From: Bacteroidia bacterium
Lineage (GTDB): Bacteria > Bacteroidota > Bacteroidia > Chitinophagales > Chitinophagaceae
Length of the DNA stretch: 64,000 nt
Direction of reading: 5' to 3'
NCBI GenBank assembly: GCA_030426665.1
Contig: JAUHYD010000011.1
Coordinates: forward strand, 62,001-126,000
Of this stretch, positions 9,711 through 21,550 are shown piece after piece. The stretch's first letter is position 1. Each line of letters starts with the position of its first letter. The notes beneath the pieces were generated by a model. That model was not told the DNA's origin, made no database searches, and was given only the letters and a program-made list of their open reading frames with translations. The position numbers were made by a program, and so were the translations under genes.

Positions 9711-10007
9711 CTATGCTGCCCAAATGGGAGCCGGCACAGCCTCAGGTTCGCGTACCATAGAGAACAACAAACCGCCGTTTATTAGTTCAATGGGTTGCAG
9801 GTCTTTTACGGCCAGCATACGCCAACAAATAGTCCTACCGTGCCTGTCGACAAATGTAGACTCTTCTGTTTCGCCTGCGCGACGAGCTTCTACAAGCGCA
9901 TGAGCTTCATTCTCGGCAAATACTAATCGCCATTGTTCCTCATATTGGTCGGTGTGTTGGCCGTCACACTCTATCCGATAGACAATTTGAGCAGTAAATG
10001 ATTTCAT
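9711..10007 (-). CDS. DUF4288 domain-containing small protein
   Basis: 98-residue soluble protein. The pattern fits DUF4288: an N-terminal strand (FTAQIVYRIEC), a central EEQWRLVFAENEAHALVEARRAGE segment (key part WRLVFAENEAHALVEA), a VDRHGRTICWRMLAV strand with the family tryptophan, and a hydrophobic C-terminal stretch naming an acidic and Leu/Ile-rich end. The family has no known function. It is monocistronic or first in line with the LiaF-like gene that lies upstream on the same strand, 48 bp away. Assignment rests on remembered family pattern, not a profile search. Confidence 0.7.
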   Translation of the reverse strand: MKSFTAQIVYRIECDGQHTDQYEEQWRLVFAENEAHALVEARRAGETEESTFVDRHGRTICWRMLAVKDLQPIELINGGLLFSMVREPEAVPAPIWAA

Positions 10008-10055
10008 ATAATTGGTTGATGGTGGTTACTTATATAATCTTATTCGTTGTTCGCG

Positions 10056-10796
10056 TTAATAGGACTTAATTTCTATACCGCCGAACGTGCAATTACCCCT
10101 CAAAATCAGCCTTTTCTTCTCTTCCCTACCCGACGAATGAACCACTCGTTTATCCTCTACACTTCCAAAGACAGGTTTTATTTCATTTTGTATTTCCCAA
10201 TGAGCCGGGATAACTAATTCAACGCCGCCAAAAGACACATTACAGTCAAGAACAATTGAATCTTCAACAAAGTCAGCCTGCGCCAAATTAATTTCACTCC
10301 CTCCAAATGTCACAGAAACCGCGCCTCCCCTAAAGTCTTTAGCTGTAATAATTTCCTTTCTTCCGCCAAATGTTACATCCACAAACAATTTGTTGTCGTC
10401 AGTAAAATGAGAGCTTATTTTTGCCTTACTCCCGCAATTGTTACGACGAGGTTTAAAGGCAATCATAATTCCGGCAACAATTACAAGTGCGGGCCATACA
10501 AAATGTCTAGACGGCTTACCCATTATCTGAAATTGCGGAATAAGGTGCGCAACACCTATGGCAATCAAAATCCACCAAACATTGTTGCGAAAACCACTTT
10601 TTAAACCAATTAAGCCCCCTACAACAACCAATATTATCGGCCATGACAAGCGAAAGCTGAACGGCATAATACCCATGGTTTTAAGAAAAAGCAAAACCCC
10701 TACGACCACCACTACCAATCCGAAAATCACCCTATTGGCCGGATTGTGACCTCGCATGTCTTTACTGCTCCCTCTCTGATACTTATGATTATCCAT
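10056..10796 (-). CDS. LiaF-like membrane protein with cell-wall-active-antibiotics-response fold
   Basis: Four or so hydrophobic helices fill residues 20-115 (for example VIFGLVVVVVGVLLFLKTMG and WPIILVVVGGLIGL), followed by a soluble beta-rich C-terminal half with the recurring FGG motif (VTFGGRKE, VTFGGSEI, VSFGGVEL, CTFGGIEI). This is the layout of LiaF/YvqF and DUF5668 proteins, which in Firmicutes modulate LiaRS-type envelope-stress systems. No two-component system sits next to it here, so its partner is unknown. The first possible codon is GTG at 10802, but the ATG at 10796 (MDNHKYQ) is preferred. It may be cotranscribed with the DUF4288 gene 48 bp downstream. Confidence 0.8.
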   Translation of the reverse strand: MDNHKYQRGSSKDMRGHNPANRVIFGLVVVVVGVLLFLKTMGIMPFSFRLSWPIILVVVGGLIGLKSGFRNNVWWILIAIGVAHLIPQFQIMGKPSRHFVWPALVIVAGIMIAFKPRRNNCGSKAKISSHFTDDNKLFVDVTFGGRKEIITAKDFRGGAVSVTFGGSEINLAQADFVEDSIVLDCNVSFGGVELVIPAHWEIQNEIKPVFGSVEDKRVVHSSGREEKKRLILRGNCTFGGIEIKSY

Positions 10797-10917
10797 GTAC
10801 ACAAATTTAATTGAGATACAAATGTATCAACACAAGCAACTAACCAAAAGAGATATTAGGTAAGAATTTAGATGACGGCGGTAAGCATACAATTATTGTC
10901 GGTAAGCAGAAACTTAC

Positions 10918-11448
10918 TTACAAGTCAATAATCTTTGTAAGCATGGACCAGTTACGTGTCGTAGCTTCCATATGCAGTTTTTTTTCGATAAATGTATTTG
11001 AAAAACAGGTTTTCCCATAGTTGCTACTATAAATATACACTTCGCGCCCCACGACACGTGCATACTCAGCATCATTTGAATAAACACCAAGAGAACCCCT
11101 TACATCAAAAGCAGGAATATCTTCCAAAAGTGTTACGTAATACCGGCTTCGGGTTTCCGGCTTAATTGTATCAAACGGATTGTTTTTTATTATTGACTTC
11201 AATTCATTCAACGAACGTATGATTACTGCAACCCGATAGCCAAGCTCTTTGTTCAGCTTAGGCTCAAACAAATTACGCAATACCTTTTCATTTGTTTCCT
11301 CCGAATCAAAAAGAACATTCCCACCTTGCCCATAAGTTGACACATTGCTAATACCCGGCAACTCAAAAAAAGCTTTCACTTCTTCCATAGTAACTAACTG
11401 CCGGCCACTAACATTTATCCCCTTTAAAAACGCAACATAACGTACCAT
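10918..11448 (-). CDS. DUF1697 domain-containing protein
   Basis: 176-residue soluble protein with the full DUF1697 pattern: VRYVAFLKGINVSGRQLVTM at the N terminus, GISNVSTYGQGGNVLFDS (the family's TYIQSGNVVF region), IIRSLNELKSII, FDTIKPE, YYVTLL, and the C-terminal KLHMEATTRNWSMLTKI (usual form ATTRNWNTVxKL). Function of the family is unknown. It stands apart from its neighbours by over 100 bp on both sides. Confidence 0.88.
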   Translation of the reverse strand: MVRYVAFLKGINVSGRQLVTMEEVKAFFELPGISNVSTYGQGGNVLFDSEETNEKVLRNLFEPKLNKELGYRVAVIIRSLNELKSIIKNNPFDTIKPETRSRYYVTLLEDIPAFDVRGSLGVYSNDAEYARVVGREVYIYSSNYGKTCFSNTFIEKKLHMEATTRNWSMLTKIIDL

Positions 11449-11591
11449 ATAACATTGGGTTTCCGAAACAATACTCCAATAAAAATAGAAATTAAAATTA
11501 AGTTATTATGGTAAATTACAAAATTCTTTTCAGTTTACATCCGGGATTAGCAAGGAAACAAATAGATGTGAATATTCTATTTTATTTCCAT

Positions 11592-11599
11592 TATGTTTG
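11592..11599 (+). promoter_or_regulatory. Promoter -7 box upstream of a 78-residue gene
   Basis: TATGTTTG fits TAnnTTTG exactly and lies 29 bp before the ATG at 11629. No -33 TTTG with proper spacing was seen. It supports the small gene that follows. Confidence 0.45.
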
Positions 11600-11628
11600 T
11601 ATCCCCTTGAAAATAAGAAACACTTTAT

Positions 11629-11865
11629 ATGATACGAAAGGAATACCATGTAGCGGCTACAAAAAATGATAGTCGTGTAGATTCAGAAAACGACAGTCAA
11701 ATAAAAGACGAAATTCTAAATGTCTTGAATATTGCCTTTGGAACCGGGGCAATTGTAGAGCTCAAAATCCTGGAAGGAGTTGACTTGAGCAATGATGGAA
11801 AACGATTTAGCAAAATAAGGATGGACATTGTGTCAAACACAGACTTCGATAAATATGAACTGTGA
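11629..11865 (+). CDS. Small hypothetical protein
   Basis: 78 residues, soluble, acidic, no signal peptide or membrane segment. The C-terminal half (IVELKILEGVDLSNDGKRFSKIRMDIV, with alternating hydrophobic residues) suggests a small alpha-beta fold. No family was recognised. Support for it being real: ATG start, a TAnnTTTG box 29 bp upstream, no overlapping gene on either strand, and a stop just 8 bp before the convergent feoA stop. It could still be a chance reading frame. Confidence 0.5.
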   Translation: MIRKEYHVAATKNDSRVDSENDSQIKDEILNVLNIAFGTGAIVELKILEGVDLSNDGKRFSKIRMDIVSNTDFDKYEL

Positions 11866-11873
11866 TTATTTCA

Positions 11874-12134
11874 TTAAGCACACACAACCAGAATCTTTTC
11901 GGCCTCGCTTCTACGAATACTTAAGTAATAACCGGCAATGCTAATTGCTACGGGATCTCCCATTGGAGCTACCATTTCTACCCAAACCGACTCTCCGGGA
12001 ATGCAGCCCATTTCCATTAATGTCAACTGCAAATCTCCCTCTTCATGGCTATGAATAACTGCTTTCATACCGGGGTTCAAGTCAGACAAACGTACTACTT
12101 TCCCCTCCGCTAATGTTCCCTCGTCCGATATCAT
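11874..12134 (-). CDS. feoA: FeoA domain protein, without FeoB nearby
   Basis: 86-residue SH3-like FeoA domain protein. Recognisable parts are LSDLNPGMKAVI, LTLMEMGCIPGESVWVE (the family's LxxMGxxPGxxV) and the C-terminal YYLSIRRSEAEKILV (family form LSLRxxEAxxI). In Fe(II) uptake FeoA is a small cytoplasmic partner of the FeoB GTPase permease, but no feoB is in this window and the neighbours are unrelated. The ATG at 12134 is preceded after only 5 bp by a TAACTTTG promoter box, so the transcript may be leaderless. Confidence 0.88.
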   Translation of the reverse strand: MISDEGTLAEGKVVRLSDLNPGMKAVIHSHEEGDLQLTLMEMGCIPGESVWVEMVAPMGDPVAISIAGYYLSIRRSEAEKILVVCA

Positions 12135-12139
12135 CGTGT

Positions 12140-12147
12140 CAAAGTTA
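12140..12147 (-). promoter_or_regulatory. Promoter -7 box of feoA
   Basis: Reverse-strand TAACTTTG, an exact TAnnTTTG match, ends 5 bp before the feoA ATG. No good -33 element was found. Confidence 0.5.
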
Positions 12148-12223
12148 CGTGTTTAATATTTCGACTGAGTAATATAACTGTCAATAGGATTGATAGTCAG
12201 ACTCTCAAATTAGATAATAATAT

Positions 12224-13120
12224 TTACTCATATTCGAAGACATGGGTTGTCGTATGCCTTCCTTTGTGATAGTAACCTGTCTCAACAATTTCACCTTTCT
12301 GATTATACTTAAAGATAGTTCGTTCTACTTGTCTGTAATTCGCAAAATCATTGTTCAGGTACGCTCCCCAATTCATTGATGCGCTACTCTTTCGCCCGCC
12401 TGATTTTTCATCATTTTTATGGAACCAGACTGCCTGTTCGGTCACTCTATTATTGTTGTCATAACGAAAAACAGTGATAATCGGATATTTCCTGTCACAC
12501 ATCCATGCGTATTCCCTATAACCGTCATATCGGTATTCATACTTCGTAACTATACAGAAAAGGCCTTTTGCTTCACCATTAGTTGCGCTGTCTGACAATA
12601 GCCTACCCTTTTCGTCATAATTCAAAAAACTCCGGGTATTATTCCCATACACACCCTCTTTCGATATTAATCTACCAAGCGAATCATAATAGTAGTTAAT
12701 AGTATTTCTGAACAAACCAGGCTTTACGCCTTGCTTTCTTACATTAAGGTGATTAACATTTACCTCTCTGATAAGCCTATTATTGCTGTCGAAATAACGA
12801 AACACCTTTCCCGAGTCTATTGGCGCTCCGGTTAAGTCGTCGAGTACAGTATAAACCGTTTTATACAATACGGTATCGTCGTAATAATACTCATACAGGC
12901 CATCTTCTTTCTGGCTGTACATAGTGTTACTATTGTCCAAAAACACCTGATAACCTTTCGCAGTTTCCTTAATGAGCCTGTTTTCTGCCGAATATTCCTT
13001 TGTGAGCACAAGTTTTCTTGATTGCTCACCCTCAACGCCAAACTGGAACACCTTACACACTTTTTGCCCATTGGCAACAGTGAGCGCAAAAAAACAGGCT
13101 ACAAGCATCAAATACTTCAA
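12224..13120 (-). CDS. Secreted YD-repeat-like hypothetical protein
   Basis: 298 residues with an N-terminal signal peptide (MKYLMLVACFFALTVANGQ) and a body of repeated aromatic motifs of the form YDSLGRLISKEG, YDEKGRLLSDS, YDNNNRVTEQ and YNQKGEIVETG, about 35-50 residues apart. These resemble the YD/RHS repeats that build beta-rich shells, but there is no RHS core domain or toxin tip, so a short exported wall or surface protein is more likely. The longest frame uses TTG at 13120. An internal ATG at 13108 would shorten the signal peptide and drop its lysine, so TTG is kept. No function is known. Confidence 0.75.
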   Translation of the reverse strand: MKYLMLVACFFALTVANGQKVCKVFQFGVEGEQSRKLVLTKEYSAENRLIKETAKGYQVFLDNSNTMYSQKEDGLYEYYYDDTVLYKTVYTVLDDLTGAPIDSGKVFRYFDSNNRLIREVNVNHLNVRKQGVKPGLFRNTINYYYDSLGRLISKEGVYGNNTRSFLNYDEKGRLLSDSATNGEAKGLFCIVTKYEYRYDGYREYAWMCDRKYPIITVFRYDNNNRVTEQAVWFHKNDEKSGGRKSSASMNWGAYLNNDFANYRQVERTIFKYNQKGEIVETGYYHKGRHTTTHVFEYE

Positions 13121-13139
13121 AATTTCAACTATGTTTAAT

Positions 13140-13169
13140 ACGAAAACCGCCTCAAGAGGCGGTTTTCGT
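13140..13169 (-). terminator. Terminator hairpin after rpoC
   Basis: Perfect 14-bp inverted repeat ACGAAAACCGCCTC (13140-13153) and GAGGCGGTTTTCGT (13156-13169), 48 bp beyond the rpoC stop. No long T-run follows on either strand beyond the TTTT inside the arm. It separates rpoC from the secreted YD-repeat-like gene. Confidence 0.7.
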
Positions 13170-13216
13170 ACAGTTAACAGTAATTTATCTTACAGGTATT
13201 AACCCGTACTAAATTT

Positions 13217-16200
13217 CTATTCTTCATCATCAAACTGCAGGACATCTCTGTTAGCCATCAACAACTCAAACTCTTCTTTTGAGCCAACAACTAAATCATC
13301 AAACTGCCTCATACCTGTTCCTGCCGGTATCAGATTACCGGTAATAACGTTCTCTTTTAGTCCTACCAGATAGTCCGCTTTACCGTTGATTGCCGCTTGC
13401 GACAATACTTTGGTTGTTTCCTGGAATGATGCTGCCGAAATCCAGCTGCGAGTACCGAGAGACGCCTTAGTAATACCCAACAACATTGGCGATGAAGTTG
13501 CAGAATTTGCATCTCTGTATTCAACCAGTTTTTTGTCGGCACGTCTCAGTGCACTGTTTTCTTCTCTCAACTCCCTGATAGTAACAATCTGTCCCGGATG
13601 TAGTTGCTCAGAATCACCTGCATCAATTACAACCTTTTTATCAAAAATCCAGTCATTCTCGTCCATAAAGTCGAACTTATCTACTGTATCGGCCTCAAGG
13701 AACTTAGTATCTCCCGGATCTACGATGTTCACCTTACGCATCATCTGACGAACAATAACTTCAATATGTTTGTCATTGATTTTCACACCCTGCAAACGAT
13801 ATACTTCCTGAATCTCATTCACAAGATACTCCTGCACTGCAAAAGGACCTTTGATAGATAGGATATCGCTTGGCGTTGTTGCTCCGTCAGACAGAGAAGT
13901 TCCTGCTTTCACAAAGTCACCATCCTGAACCATGATGTGGCGGGTAAGCGGTACCAGATATTTCTTCACCAAACCTTCACGAGATTCAACGATGATTTCC
14001 CTGTTACCACGCTTCACATTACCAAACCCTACAACTCCATCAATCTCAGCTACTACCGCCGGATTACTTGGGTTACGTGCTTCAAACAATTCCGTAACAC
14101 GTGGCAGACCACCCGTGATATCGCGGCTACGACCCATTACACGAGGAATCTTAACAAGAACCTGTCCGTTTCTTACTTCCTGGCCCTGCTGAACAATGAT
14201 ATGCGACCCAACAGGCAGGTTATACATCTTTTGTTCTTTACCTTCTACATATATCGCAGGTATCTTAGTCTTGTCCTTAGTTTCAATAACCACTTTCTCG
14301 CGGTGACCTGTTTGTTCATCAGCTTCCTCGCGGTAGGTTACCCCTTCAATTACGCTTTCAAATTCAACGCGTCCTCCTATTTCAGAGATAATGACAGCGT
14401 TAAACGGATCCCATGTACAGATAACATCGCCCTTAGACACCTTCTTACCGTTCGACACTTTCAGGATAGAACCATAAGGTATGTTGTTTGTAATAAGTAG
14501 TCTATCGTTCTCTACGTCAACGATTCTAACCTCTCCTGTACGACCGATTACAATAGTTTGGTCTTCTCCTTCCGCATCTTTGTTCTTGGTAGTACGTAAT
14601 CCGTCAAACTGGATCGTACCATCAAAGCGTGCTACTAATTGAGATTCAATTGCAGATGATCCGGCGACACCACCCACGTGGAAGGTACGCAGTGTCAACT
14701 GTGTACCAGGCTCACCAATTGACTGAGCAGCAATGATACCCACAGCATCACCTTTCTGCGCCTGATAGCCGGTAGCAAGGTTTTTACCGTAGCACTTCGC
14801 ACATACTCCGCGACGGCTTTCACAAGTCAATACCGAGCGAATTTCAACTACATCTATAGGACTCTCCTCGATACGAGTAGCAAGGTCTTCGGTAATTTCG
14901 ACACCTGCTCTAACTATAAGCTCATCAGTAATCGGGTCATAAATATCATGAAGCGAGTTACGTCCGAGAATTCTGTCATACAATGGCTCAACAACCTCTT
15001 CGTTATCTTTCAATGCAGAAGTAGCAATACCACGTAGTGTACCGCAGTCTTCACCGTTGATTACCACATCTTGTGCAACGTCAACCAGACGACGCGTCAG
15101 ATAACCCGCATCGGCCGTTTTAAGGGCCGTATCCGCCAGACCTTTACGCGCACCGTGCGTAGATATAAAGTACTCCAATACGCTCAATCCAACTTTAAAG
15201 TTAGACAAGATGGGGTTCTCAATAATTTCTGAACCTGAAGAACCACTACGACGAGGTTTCGCCATAAGCCCCCTTAGTCCGGCAAGCTGCTTTACCTGCT
15301 GCTTAGAACCACGTGCACCTGAATCAAGCATCATGTACACAGAGTTAAAGCCTTGCTTATCTGCCGCCATCTCACGTATCAATGTTTCCGTTACACGTGT
15401 ATCAACCCTTGACCATACGTCAATTACCTGGTTGTAACGCTCATTGTTCGTAATAAGACCCATGTTGTAGTTGTCCCATATTTCGTCAACTTCAATCTGG
15501 GCATTCTCTACCAGTTTCTCTTTTACATCAGGAACGGTAAGGTCACGAATGTTAAACGACAATCCACCTCTGAAGGCTGTACGGAATCCGAGTGTTTTAA
15601 TATCATCAAGGAATTGTACCGTCTGAGGGATGGTAGTGTTCTTCAATATCTGCCCGATGATTTCCCGCAAAGATTTCTTGGTAAGCAGTGCGTTTACGAA
15701 ACCGTTTTCTGCAGGTACAAACTGATTAAATAATACTCTACCAACAGTTGTTTCCAGCATTTGCGGAATCAATGAACCGTCTGATTGTCGCACATTAGCG
15801 CGCATTTTGATAAATGCGTGTAGGTCAGCATGACCCTCGTTGTGAGCGATAATAACCTCTTCGGTGCTATAGAAAGTCCTGCCTTCACCCTTAACAACAA
15901 CTCCATCCAAAGACCTCTTTCCTTTCGAAATATAATAAAGACCAAGTACCATGTCCTGAGAAGGAAGGGTAATCGGTGTACCATTCTGTGGGTTAAGGAT
16001 ATTGTGCGATGCCAGCATCAGAATCTGAGCTTCTACTATTGCAGCATTGCTCAATGGCAAGTGAACCGCCATCTGGTCACCATCAAAGTCAGCGTTGAAC
16101 GCAGAACATACCAATGGGTGCAACTGTATCGCCTTTCCTTCAATAAGTTTTGGCTGGAAAGCCTGTATTGACAATCTGTGCAGCGTAGGAGCCCTGTTAA

Positions 16201-17539
16201 GCAATATCGGATGCCCTTTCAAAACATTCTCGAGAATGTCCCAAACAACCGCTTCTTTACGCTCAACTAATTTCTTTGCACTCTTGACAGTTTTTACAAT
16301 TCCTCTTTCTATCAGCTTGCGGATGATAAATGGCTTAAACAATTCCGCTGCCATGTCCTTTGGTAAACCACACTCGTGCAGCTTCATTTCAGGACCAACA
16401 ACGATAACCGAACGACCGGAATAATCAACACGCTTACCCAACAGGTTCTGACGGAAACGTCCTTGCTTACCTTTCAGCACATCTGAAAGTGATTTCAGTG
16501 CACGTCCACCCTCTGCTTTCACAGCATTCGACTTACGACTGTTATCAAACAAAGAATCGACAGCTTCCTGCAACATACGCTTCTCATTACGCAGTATCAC
16601 CTCAGGAGCCTTAATTTCTATCAGACGCTTCAATCGGTTATTACGAATAATAACCCGACGATAAAGGTCATTCAAGTCAGAAGAAGCAAAACGGCCACCG
16701 TCCAACGGCACCAATGGACGCAATTCCGGTGGAATAACCGGTACATATTGCATCACCATCCACTCCAATCTGTTCTCAATACGTGTATTTGCATCACGGA
16801 ATGCCTCAACAACACTCAGACGCTTCAGGGCTTCCTGCTTACGCTGTTGTGATGTCTCATTTGCTGCGGCATTACGCAAGTCATAAGACAACTTATCTAA
16901 GTCTATACGGGAAAGCAGCATGTGTACTGCCTCGGCTCCCATCTTAGAAATAAACTTGTTCGGGTCTTCATCCGGCAAGTACTGATTTTCCTTTGGCAAA
17001 CCATCCAGAATCTCTAAGTACTCATCTTCAGTAAGCAATTGTTGCTTGGTATCCTCGCTGTCCTTAAGATTCAGCTTAGTGCGAATCATTTCTTCCGCTT
17101 CACCTGCTTGTATTACCACATAACGCTCGTAGTATACAATGCTCTCCATCTTCTTAGAACTTACACCAAGCAGGTAACCAATCTTATTAGGAAGGCTCTT
17201 GAAGTACCAGATGTGCACGATTGGAACTACAAGTTTGATATGTCCCAAACGCTCACGACGAACTTTCTTTTCTGTTACTTCCACACCGCACCTGTCACAA
17301 ACAATGCCTTTGTAACGAATACGTTTGTACTTTCCGCAATAACATTCGTAATCCTTTACAGGGCCGAATATTTTTTCACAGAACAAGCCGTCGCGCTCCG
17401 GCTTATAAGTACGATAGTTTATTGTTTCCGGCTTTAGTACTTCACCATAAGAACGGTCAAGTATTACATCCGGAGATGCAAGGCTGATAGTTATTTTTCC
17501 AAATCCTGCCCTTGGGCGGTTTTCTTTTTTGATTGCCAT
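13217..17539 (-). CDS. rpoC: DNA-directed RNA polymerase subunit beta'
   Basis: Catalytic large subunit of RNA polymerase. The 1440-residue protein contains the N-terminal zinc site [20 protein letters not shown] (about residues 66-85), the Mg-binding catalytic loop [12 protein letters not shown] (about 483), the bridge-helix and trigger-loop region with [18 protein letters not shown], and the second zinc cluster [13 protein letters not shown] (about 905). It ends in the acidic tail QFDDEE. Length is normal for Bacteroidota. It follows rpoB by 63 bp in the same operon and ends in a hairpin. Confidence 0.98.
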   Translation of the reverse strand: MAIKKENRPRAGFGKITISLASPDVILDRSYGEVLKPETINYRTYKPERDGLFCEKIFGPVKDYECYCGKYKRIRYKGIVCDRCGVEVTEKKVRRERLGHIKLVVPIVHIWYFKSLPNKIGYLLGVSSKKMESIVYYERYVVIQAGEAEEMIRTKLNLKDSEDTKQQLLTEDEYLEILDGLPKENQYLPDEDPNKFISKMGAEAVHMLLSRIDLDKLSYDLRNAAANETSQQRKQEALKRLSVVEAFRDANTRIENRLEWMVMQYVPVIPPELRPLVPLDGGRFASSDLNDLYRRVIIRNNRLKRLIEIKAPEVILRNEKRMLQEAVDSLFDNSRKSNAVKAEGGRALKSLSDVLKGKQGRFRQNLLGKRVDYSGRSVIVVGPEMKLHECGLPKDMAAELFKPFIIRKLIERGIVKTVKSAKKLVERKEAVVWDILENVLKGHPILLNRAPTLHRLSIQAFQPKLIEGKAIQLHPLVCSAFNADFDGDQMAVHLPLSNAAIVEAQILMLASHNILNPQNGTPITLPSQDMVLGLYYISKGKRSLDGVVVKGEGRTFYSTEEVIIAHNEGHADLHAFIKMRANVRQSDGSLIPQMLETTVGRVLFNQFVPAENGFVNALLTKKSLREIIGQILKNTTIPQTVQFLDDIKTLGFRTAFRGGLSFNIRDLTVPDVKEKLVENAQIEVDEIWDNYNMGLITNNERYNQVIDVWSRVDTRVTETLIREMAADKQGFNSVYMMLDSGARGSKQQVKQLAGLRGLMAKPRRSGSSGSEIIENPILSNFKVGLSVLEYFISTHGARKGLADTALKTADAGYLTRRLVDVAQDVVINGEDCGTLRGIATSALKDNEEVVEPLYDRILGRNSLHDIYDPITDELIVRAGVEITEDLATRIEESPIDVVEIRSVLTCESRRGVCAKCYGKNLATGYQAQKGDAVGIIAAQSIGEPGTQLTLRTFHVGGVAGSSAIESQLVARFDGTIQFDGLRTTKNKDAEGEDQTIVIGRTGEVRIVDVENDRLLITNNIPYGSILKVSNGKKVSKGDVICTWDPFNAVIISEIGGRVEFESVIEGVTYREEADEQTGHREKVVIETKDKTKIPAIYVEGKEQKMYNLPVGSHIIVQQGQEVRNGQVLVKIPRVMGRSRDITGGLPRVTELFEARNPSNPAVVAEIDGVVGFGNVKRGNREIIVESREGLVKKYLVPLTRHIMVQDGDFVKAGTSLSDGATTPSDILSIKGPFAVQEYLVNEIQEVYRLQGVKINDKHIEVIVRQMMRKVNIVDPGDTKFLEADTVDKFDFMDENDWIFDKKVVIDAGDSEQLHPGQIVTIRELREENSALRRADKKLVEYRDANSATSSPMLLGITKASLGTRSWISAASFQETTKVLSQAAINGKADYLVGLKENVITGNLIPAGTGMRQFDDLVVGSKEEFELLMANRDVLQFDDEE

Positions 17540-17602
17540 TTTTTAAGTAATTTGTTGTTAGTAATTTGTAGATAATCATTGAATTTCAATAACTTACCTA
17601 CC

Positions 17603-20600
17603 CTACTCAAACTTCAATTCCAATCCAAGACCTCTTAATTCATTCACCAATACATTAAACGATTCAGGAATACCAGCCTTAGGTATATTATCTCCCTTAA
17701 CTATTGACTCATATGTTTTAGCCCGTCCTACAATGTCATCCGACTTGATAGTCAGCAACTCCTGCAGGATATTAGATGCTCCGTATGCCTCAAGAGCCCA
17801 TACCTCCATCTCACCAAAACGCTGTCCACCGAACTGCGCCTTACCACCAAGTGGCTGCTGAGTAATAAGACTGTATGGCCCGATAGAACGTGCGTGCATC
17901 TTGTCATCAACCATGTGATGCAGTTTGATGATATATATAATACCCACAGTAGCCTGCTGGTGGAAACGCTCTCCTGTTTCACCATCATACAAGTAAGTAT
18001 GTCCAAACTCAGGCAAACCAGCTTCGTTGATCAAATTATCGATATCATCAACAGAAGCACCATCGAATATCGGAGTAGCGAACTTAACACCCATCTTCTC
18101 TCCGGCCCAACCCAGTATTGTTTCATAAATCTGGCCGAGGTTCATACGAGAAGGTACACCAAGTGGGTTCAACACCACATCCACAGGAGTTCCATCTTCA
18201 AGGAACGGCATATCCTCTTCACGTACTATCTTGGCAACAATACCCTTGTTTCCGTGACGTCCCGCCATCTTATCACCCACTTTCAGCTTACGCTTACTTG
18301 CCAGATATACTTTAGCTAACTTAAGAACACCTGCAGGCAACTCATCACCAATACTCAAATTGAATTTCTCACGCTTGTAACGACCGAGCTCTTCATTGAA
18401 TTTGATATTGTAATTGTGCAACAACTGATTGATTAAATCGTCAGTTTCGGCATCTCCGGTCCATCCAAGTGGATTAACGTTCAGGTAATCAATTGCACCA
18501 AGCGTCTTAGAGTTGAATTTACCACCCTTGCTCAATACAGTTTCACCGAAATTGTTAGTGATACCGGCTGAATTCTTGTCTTTAAGAAGAATCTGCAACT
18601 TCTCAAAAAGTGAAGCTTTCAAATCTTCCAGGTTCTTGTCGTGTACCTTGTCTATCTTCTCGATAAGTGCCTTTTCTTTTACTTTGGCACTCTTATCTTT
18701 CTTAGCACGTTGGAACAACTGCTTAGATATTACCACACCTTCAGTTCCGCTCGGCGCTTTCAATGAAGCATCCTTAGCATCTCCGGCTTTGTCACCGAAA
18801 ATCGCACGTAGTAGCTTTTCTTCCGGTGTCGGGTCAGTTTCTCCTTTCGGAGTAATCTTACCGATAAGAATATCGCCTTCACCTATGTGTGCACCAATAC
18901 GTATAATACCGTTCTCGTCCAGGTCTTTAGTAGCCTCTTCAGATACGTTTGGAATATCAGGAGTCAATTCTTCCTCTCCCAACTTAGTATCACGAACTTC
19001 TAATTCATACTCGTCGATGTGAACAGAGGTAAACCAATCTTCACGAACAACTTTCTCGTTTATCACGATCGCATCCTCGAAGTTGTACCCTTTCCATGGC
19101 ATGAACGCCACTTTCAGGTTACGTCCCAGTGCAAGCTCACCGCCCTGCGTTGCATATCCCTCAGTTAGGAAATCGCCTTTTTTCACTTTCTGACCCTTAC
19201 GCACACATGGGCGAAGTGTCATACTTGTACTCTGGTTGGTTTTCTTATACTTAGTAAGCGTATATACTTTCAAATCATCTTCAAAAGAAACCAGACGCTC
19301 TTTTTCACCACGATCGTAACGTACGTGTATATTGTCTGCATCCACATACTCAACTACACCATTTCCTTCTGCATGTATTTGAATACGAGCATCACGAGCA
19401 GCTTTTCCTTCCAGTCCGGTACCTACGATAGGAACCTGAGGAATGATAAGGGGTACTGCCTGACGTTGCATGTTTGACCCCATCAGTGCACGGTTGGCAT
19501 CATCATGCTCCAGGAACGGAATCAACGACGCACTCAAACCAACAATCTGGTTGGGGGCAACATCCATGTATTCAACTTCATTCGGCTCCAAAATCGGGAA
19601 GTCACCTGTCTGGCGCGATTTCACTTTATCTTCAAGGAAGTTACCTTTATCATCCATAGGAACGTTTGCCTGGGCAATACGAGCCAAATCCTCTTCTTCT
19701 GCACTCAGGAATCTGAAATGCTTCAAATCTACCTTTCCGTCTTTCACTTTACGATATGGCGTTTCAATAAAGCCCATATCGTTGATTTGCGCATGGACGC
19801 AAAGTGTTGAGATAAGACCAATGTTTGGTCCCTCCGGCGTTTCAATTGTACAAAGACGTCCGTAGTGACTGTAGTGTACGTCACGCACCTCAAAACCCGC
19901 ACGCTCACGACTCAAACCACCCGGTCCGAGTGCCGATATACGACGCTTGTGGGTAATTTCAGATAGTGGGTTGGTTTGGTCAAGGAACTGAGACAACTGA
20001 GAAGTACCAAAGAATGAGTTAATCACAGACGATAGCGTACGTGCATTAATCAAATCTATCGGCGTAAACACCTCATTGTCACGAACGTTCATACGCTCAC
20101 GTATGGTTCTTGCCATACGTGCAAGACCTACGCCAAACTGAGCAAACAACTGCTCACCCACAGTACGTACACGACGATTGCTCAAGTGGTCAATATCATC
20201 TATCTCTGCCTTACCATTCGTAAGACGTACCAGATACTTGATGATAGAGATAATATCTTCTTTACTCAACACCTTGGTAGTAAGGTTGATATCCAAACCA
20301 AGCTTGCGATTGATTTTATAACGACCAACTTCACCAAGATCGTAACGCTTGTCACTGAAGAACAACTTCTCAATGATTCCACGCGCTGTTTCATCATCAG
20401 GTGCATCAGAACCACGCAATTGACGATATATATGCTGTACCGCCTCCAGTTCTGAGTTAGATGTGTCTTTATTAAGTGTGTTGTATATAATAGAGAAGTC
20501 ACCGCTCACCTCTTCTTTCTGTAGGAACACCGTTTTGATACCCATATCCTGTATCAACTCTGCGTTACTCTCATCCAAAACGCTGTCACGGTCCAATACA

Positions 20601-21415
20601 ACCTCATTACGTTCTATTGTTACAACCTCTCCGGTATCTTCATCAACAAAGTCTTCAGTCCAGCTACGCAACACGCGAGCGGCCAACTTGCGACCAATGT
20701 GCGCTTCTAAAGACTTTTTGTCAACTTTTACTTCCTCGGCCATGCCAAACAAATCAAGGATATCCTTGTCTGTTTCATAACCAATAGCACGCAACAACGT
20801 TGTTACCGGGAATTTCTTCTTACGGTCGATGTATGCGTACATTACGTTATTAATGTCCGTTGCAAACTCCATCCAGGCACCTTTGAATGGAATTACACGT
20901 GCACTGTATATCTTAGTTCCGTTCGGGTGAACGCTCTGACCGAAGAACACACCCGGAGAACGATGCAACTGAGAAACAACCACACGCTCAGCACCGTTGA
21001 TAACAAAAGTACCACGAGGCGTCATATAAGGTATGTTACCGAGAAACACATCCTGTACGATTGTTTCAAAGTCAACGTGCTCTTCATCGTTACAGCTAAG
21101 CTTTAGCTTCGCCTTTAACGGTACAGAATAAGTAAGACCGCGCTCCATACACTCGTCTATAGTATAACGAGGTGGGTCAATGAAATAATCCAGAAACTCA
21201 AGCACGAAGATGTTCCGTGTATCAGTAATCGGGAAATTTTCCTTGAATACGCGGAAAAGCCCTTCATTGTCGCGCTTATCCGGCGTAGTCTCTAACTGGA
21301 AAAAATCCTGAAACGACTGCAACTGTATCGCCAGTAAATCCGGCGTAGCACCTGCATCATGTAGTTTTCCGAAATTAATCCTTCCGGTTGCCGTTCTTTT
21401 TTGTGGTATTGCCAT
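17603..21415 (-). CDS. rpoB: DNA-directed RNA polymerase subunit beta
   Basis: Second catalytic subunit of RNA polymerase. The 1270-residue protein has the rifampicin-binding region [20 protein letters not shown] and [17 protein letters not shown] near residue 475-500. The residues equivalent to E. coli D516, H526 and S531 are unchanged, so no common resistance substitution is present. Later parts include GHNLLVA-type core segments, [15 protein letters not shown], and the C-terminal [20 protein letters not shown]. Unlike the usual order, no rplJ or rplL lies upstream. Instead a divergent metal-efflux gene set begins 490 bp away. The gene is expected to be driven from a promoter at 21551-21582 and its leader contains a terminator-like hairpin. 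Confidence 0.98.
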   Translation of the reverse strand: MAIPQKRTATGRINFGKLHDAGATPDLLAIQLQSFQDFFQLETTPDKRDNEGLFRVFKENFPITDTRNIFVLEFLDYFIDPPRYTIDECMERGLTYSVPLKAKLKLSCNDEEHVDFETIVQDVFLGNIPYMTPRGTFVINGAERVVVSQLHRSPGVFFGQSVHPNGTKIYSARVIPFKGAWMEFATDINNVMYAYIDRKKKFPVTTLLRAIGYETDKDILDLFGMAEEVKVDKKSLEAHIGRKLAARVLRSWTEDFVDEDTGEVVTIERNEVVLDRDSVLDESNAELIQDMGIKTVFLQKEEVSGDFSIIYNTLNKDTSNSELEAVQHIYRQLRGSDAPDDETARGIIEKLFFSDKRYDLGEVGRYKINRKLGLDINLTTKVLSKEDIISIIKYLVRLTNGKAEIDDIDHLSNRRVRTVGEQLFAQFGVGLARMARTIRERMNVRDNEVFTPIDLINARTLSSVINSFFGTSQLSQFLDQTNPLSEITHKRRISALGPGGLSRERAGFEVRDVHYSHYGRLCTIETPEGPNIGLISTLCVHAQINDMGFIETPYRKVKDGKVDLKHFRFLSAEEEDLARIAQANVPMDDKGNFLEDKVKSRQTGDFPILEPNEVEYMDVAPNQIVGLSASLIPFLEHDDANRALMGSNMQRQAVPLIIPQVPIVGTGLEGKAARDARIQIHAEGNGVVEYVDADNIHVRYDRGEKERLVSFEDDLKVYTLTKYKKTNQSTSMTLRPCVRKGQKVKKGDFLTEGYATQGGELALGRNLKVAFMPWKGYNFEDAIVINEKVVREDWFTSVHIDEYELEVRDTKLGEEELTPDIPNVSEEATKDLDENGIIRIGAHIGEGDILIGKITPKGETDPTPEEKLLRAIFGDKAGDAKDASLKAPSGTEGVVISKQLFQRAKKDKSAKVKEKALIEKIDKVHDKNLEDLKASLFEKLQILLKDKNSAGITNNFGETVLSKGGKFNSKTLGAIDYLNVNPLGWTGDAETDDLINQLLHNYNIKFNEELGRYKREKFNLSIGDELPAGVLKLAKVYLASKRKLKVGDKMAGRHGNKGIVAKIVREEDMPFLEDGTPVDVVLNPLGVPSRMNLGQIYETILGWAGEKMGVKFATPIFDGASVDDIDNLINEAGLPEFGHTYLYDGETGERFHQQATVGIIYIIKLHHMVDDKMHARSIGPYSLITQQPLGGKAQFGGQRFGEMEVWALEAYGASNILQELLTIKSDDIVGRAKTYESIVKGDNIPKAGIPESFNVLVNELRGLGLELKFE

Positions 21416-21443
21416 AACGATTTTAATACTACTTTTTACAAAT

Positions 21444-21486
21444 AAAAAAACCCCGAAAAGCTGACGTAGTCAGCCCTTTCAGGTTT
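21444..21486 (-). terminator. Terminator-like hairpin in the rpoB leader (possible attenuator)
   Basis: On the reverse strand a stem with the perfect core GCTGAC-TAC-GTCAGC, flanked by AAACC and GGGGTTT arms, is followed at once by seven T. It lies between the rpoB promoter and the rpoB start (28 bp upstream of the ATG), so every transcript from that promoter must read through it. Confidence 0.7.
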
Positions 21487-21550
21487 AAGTTCAATATCAA
21501 TAAGTGATTATTTTTTTGTTGCGCACGTACGAAGCCTTGTCAAAGGAACG

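Noticed and set aside
13937-14500. 187-residue + strand frame within rpoC
   Set aside because: Antisense shadow of rpoC, no family pattern.
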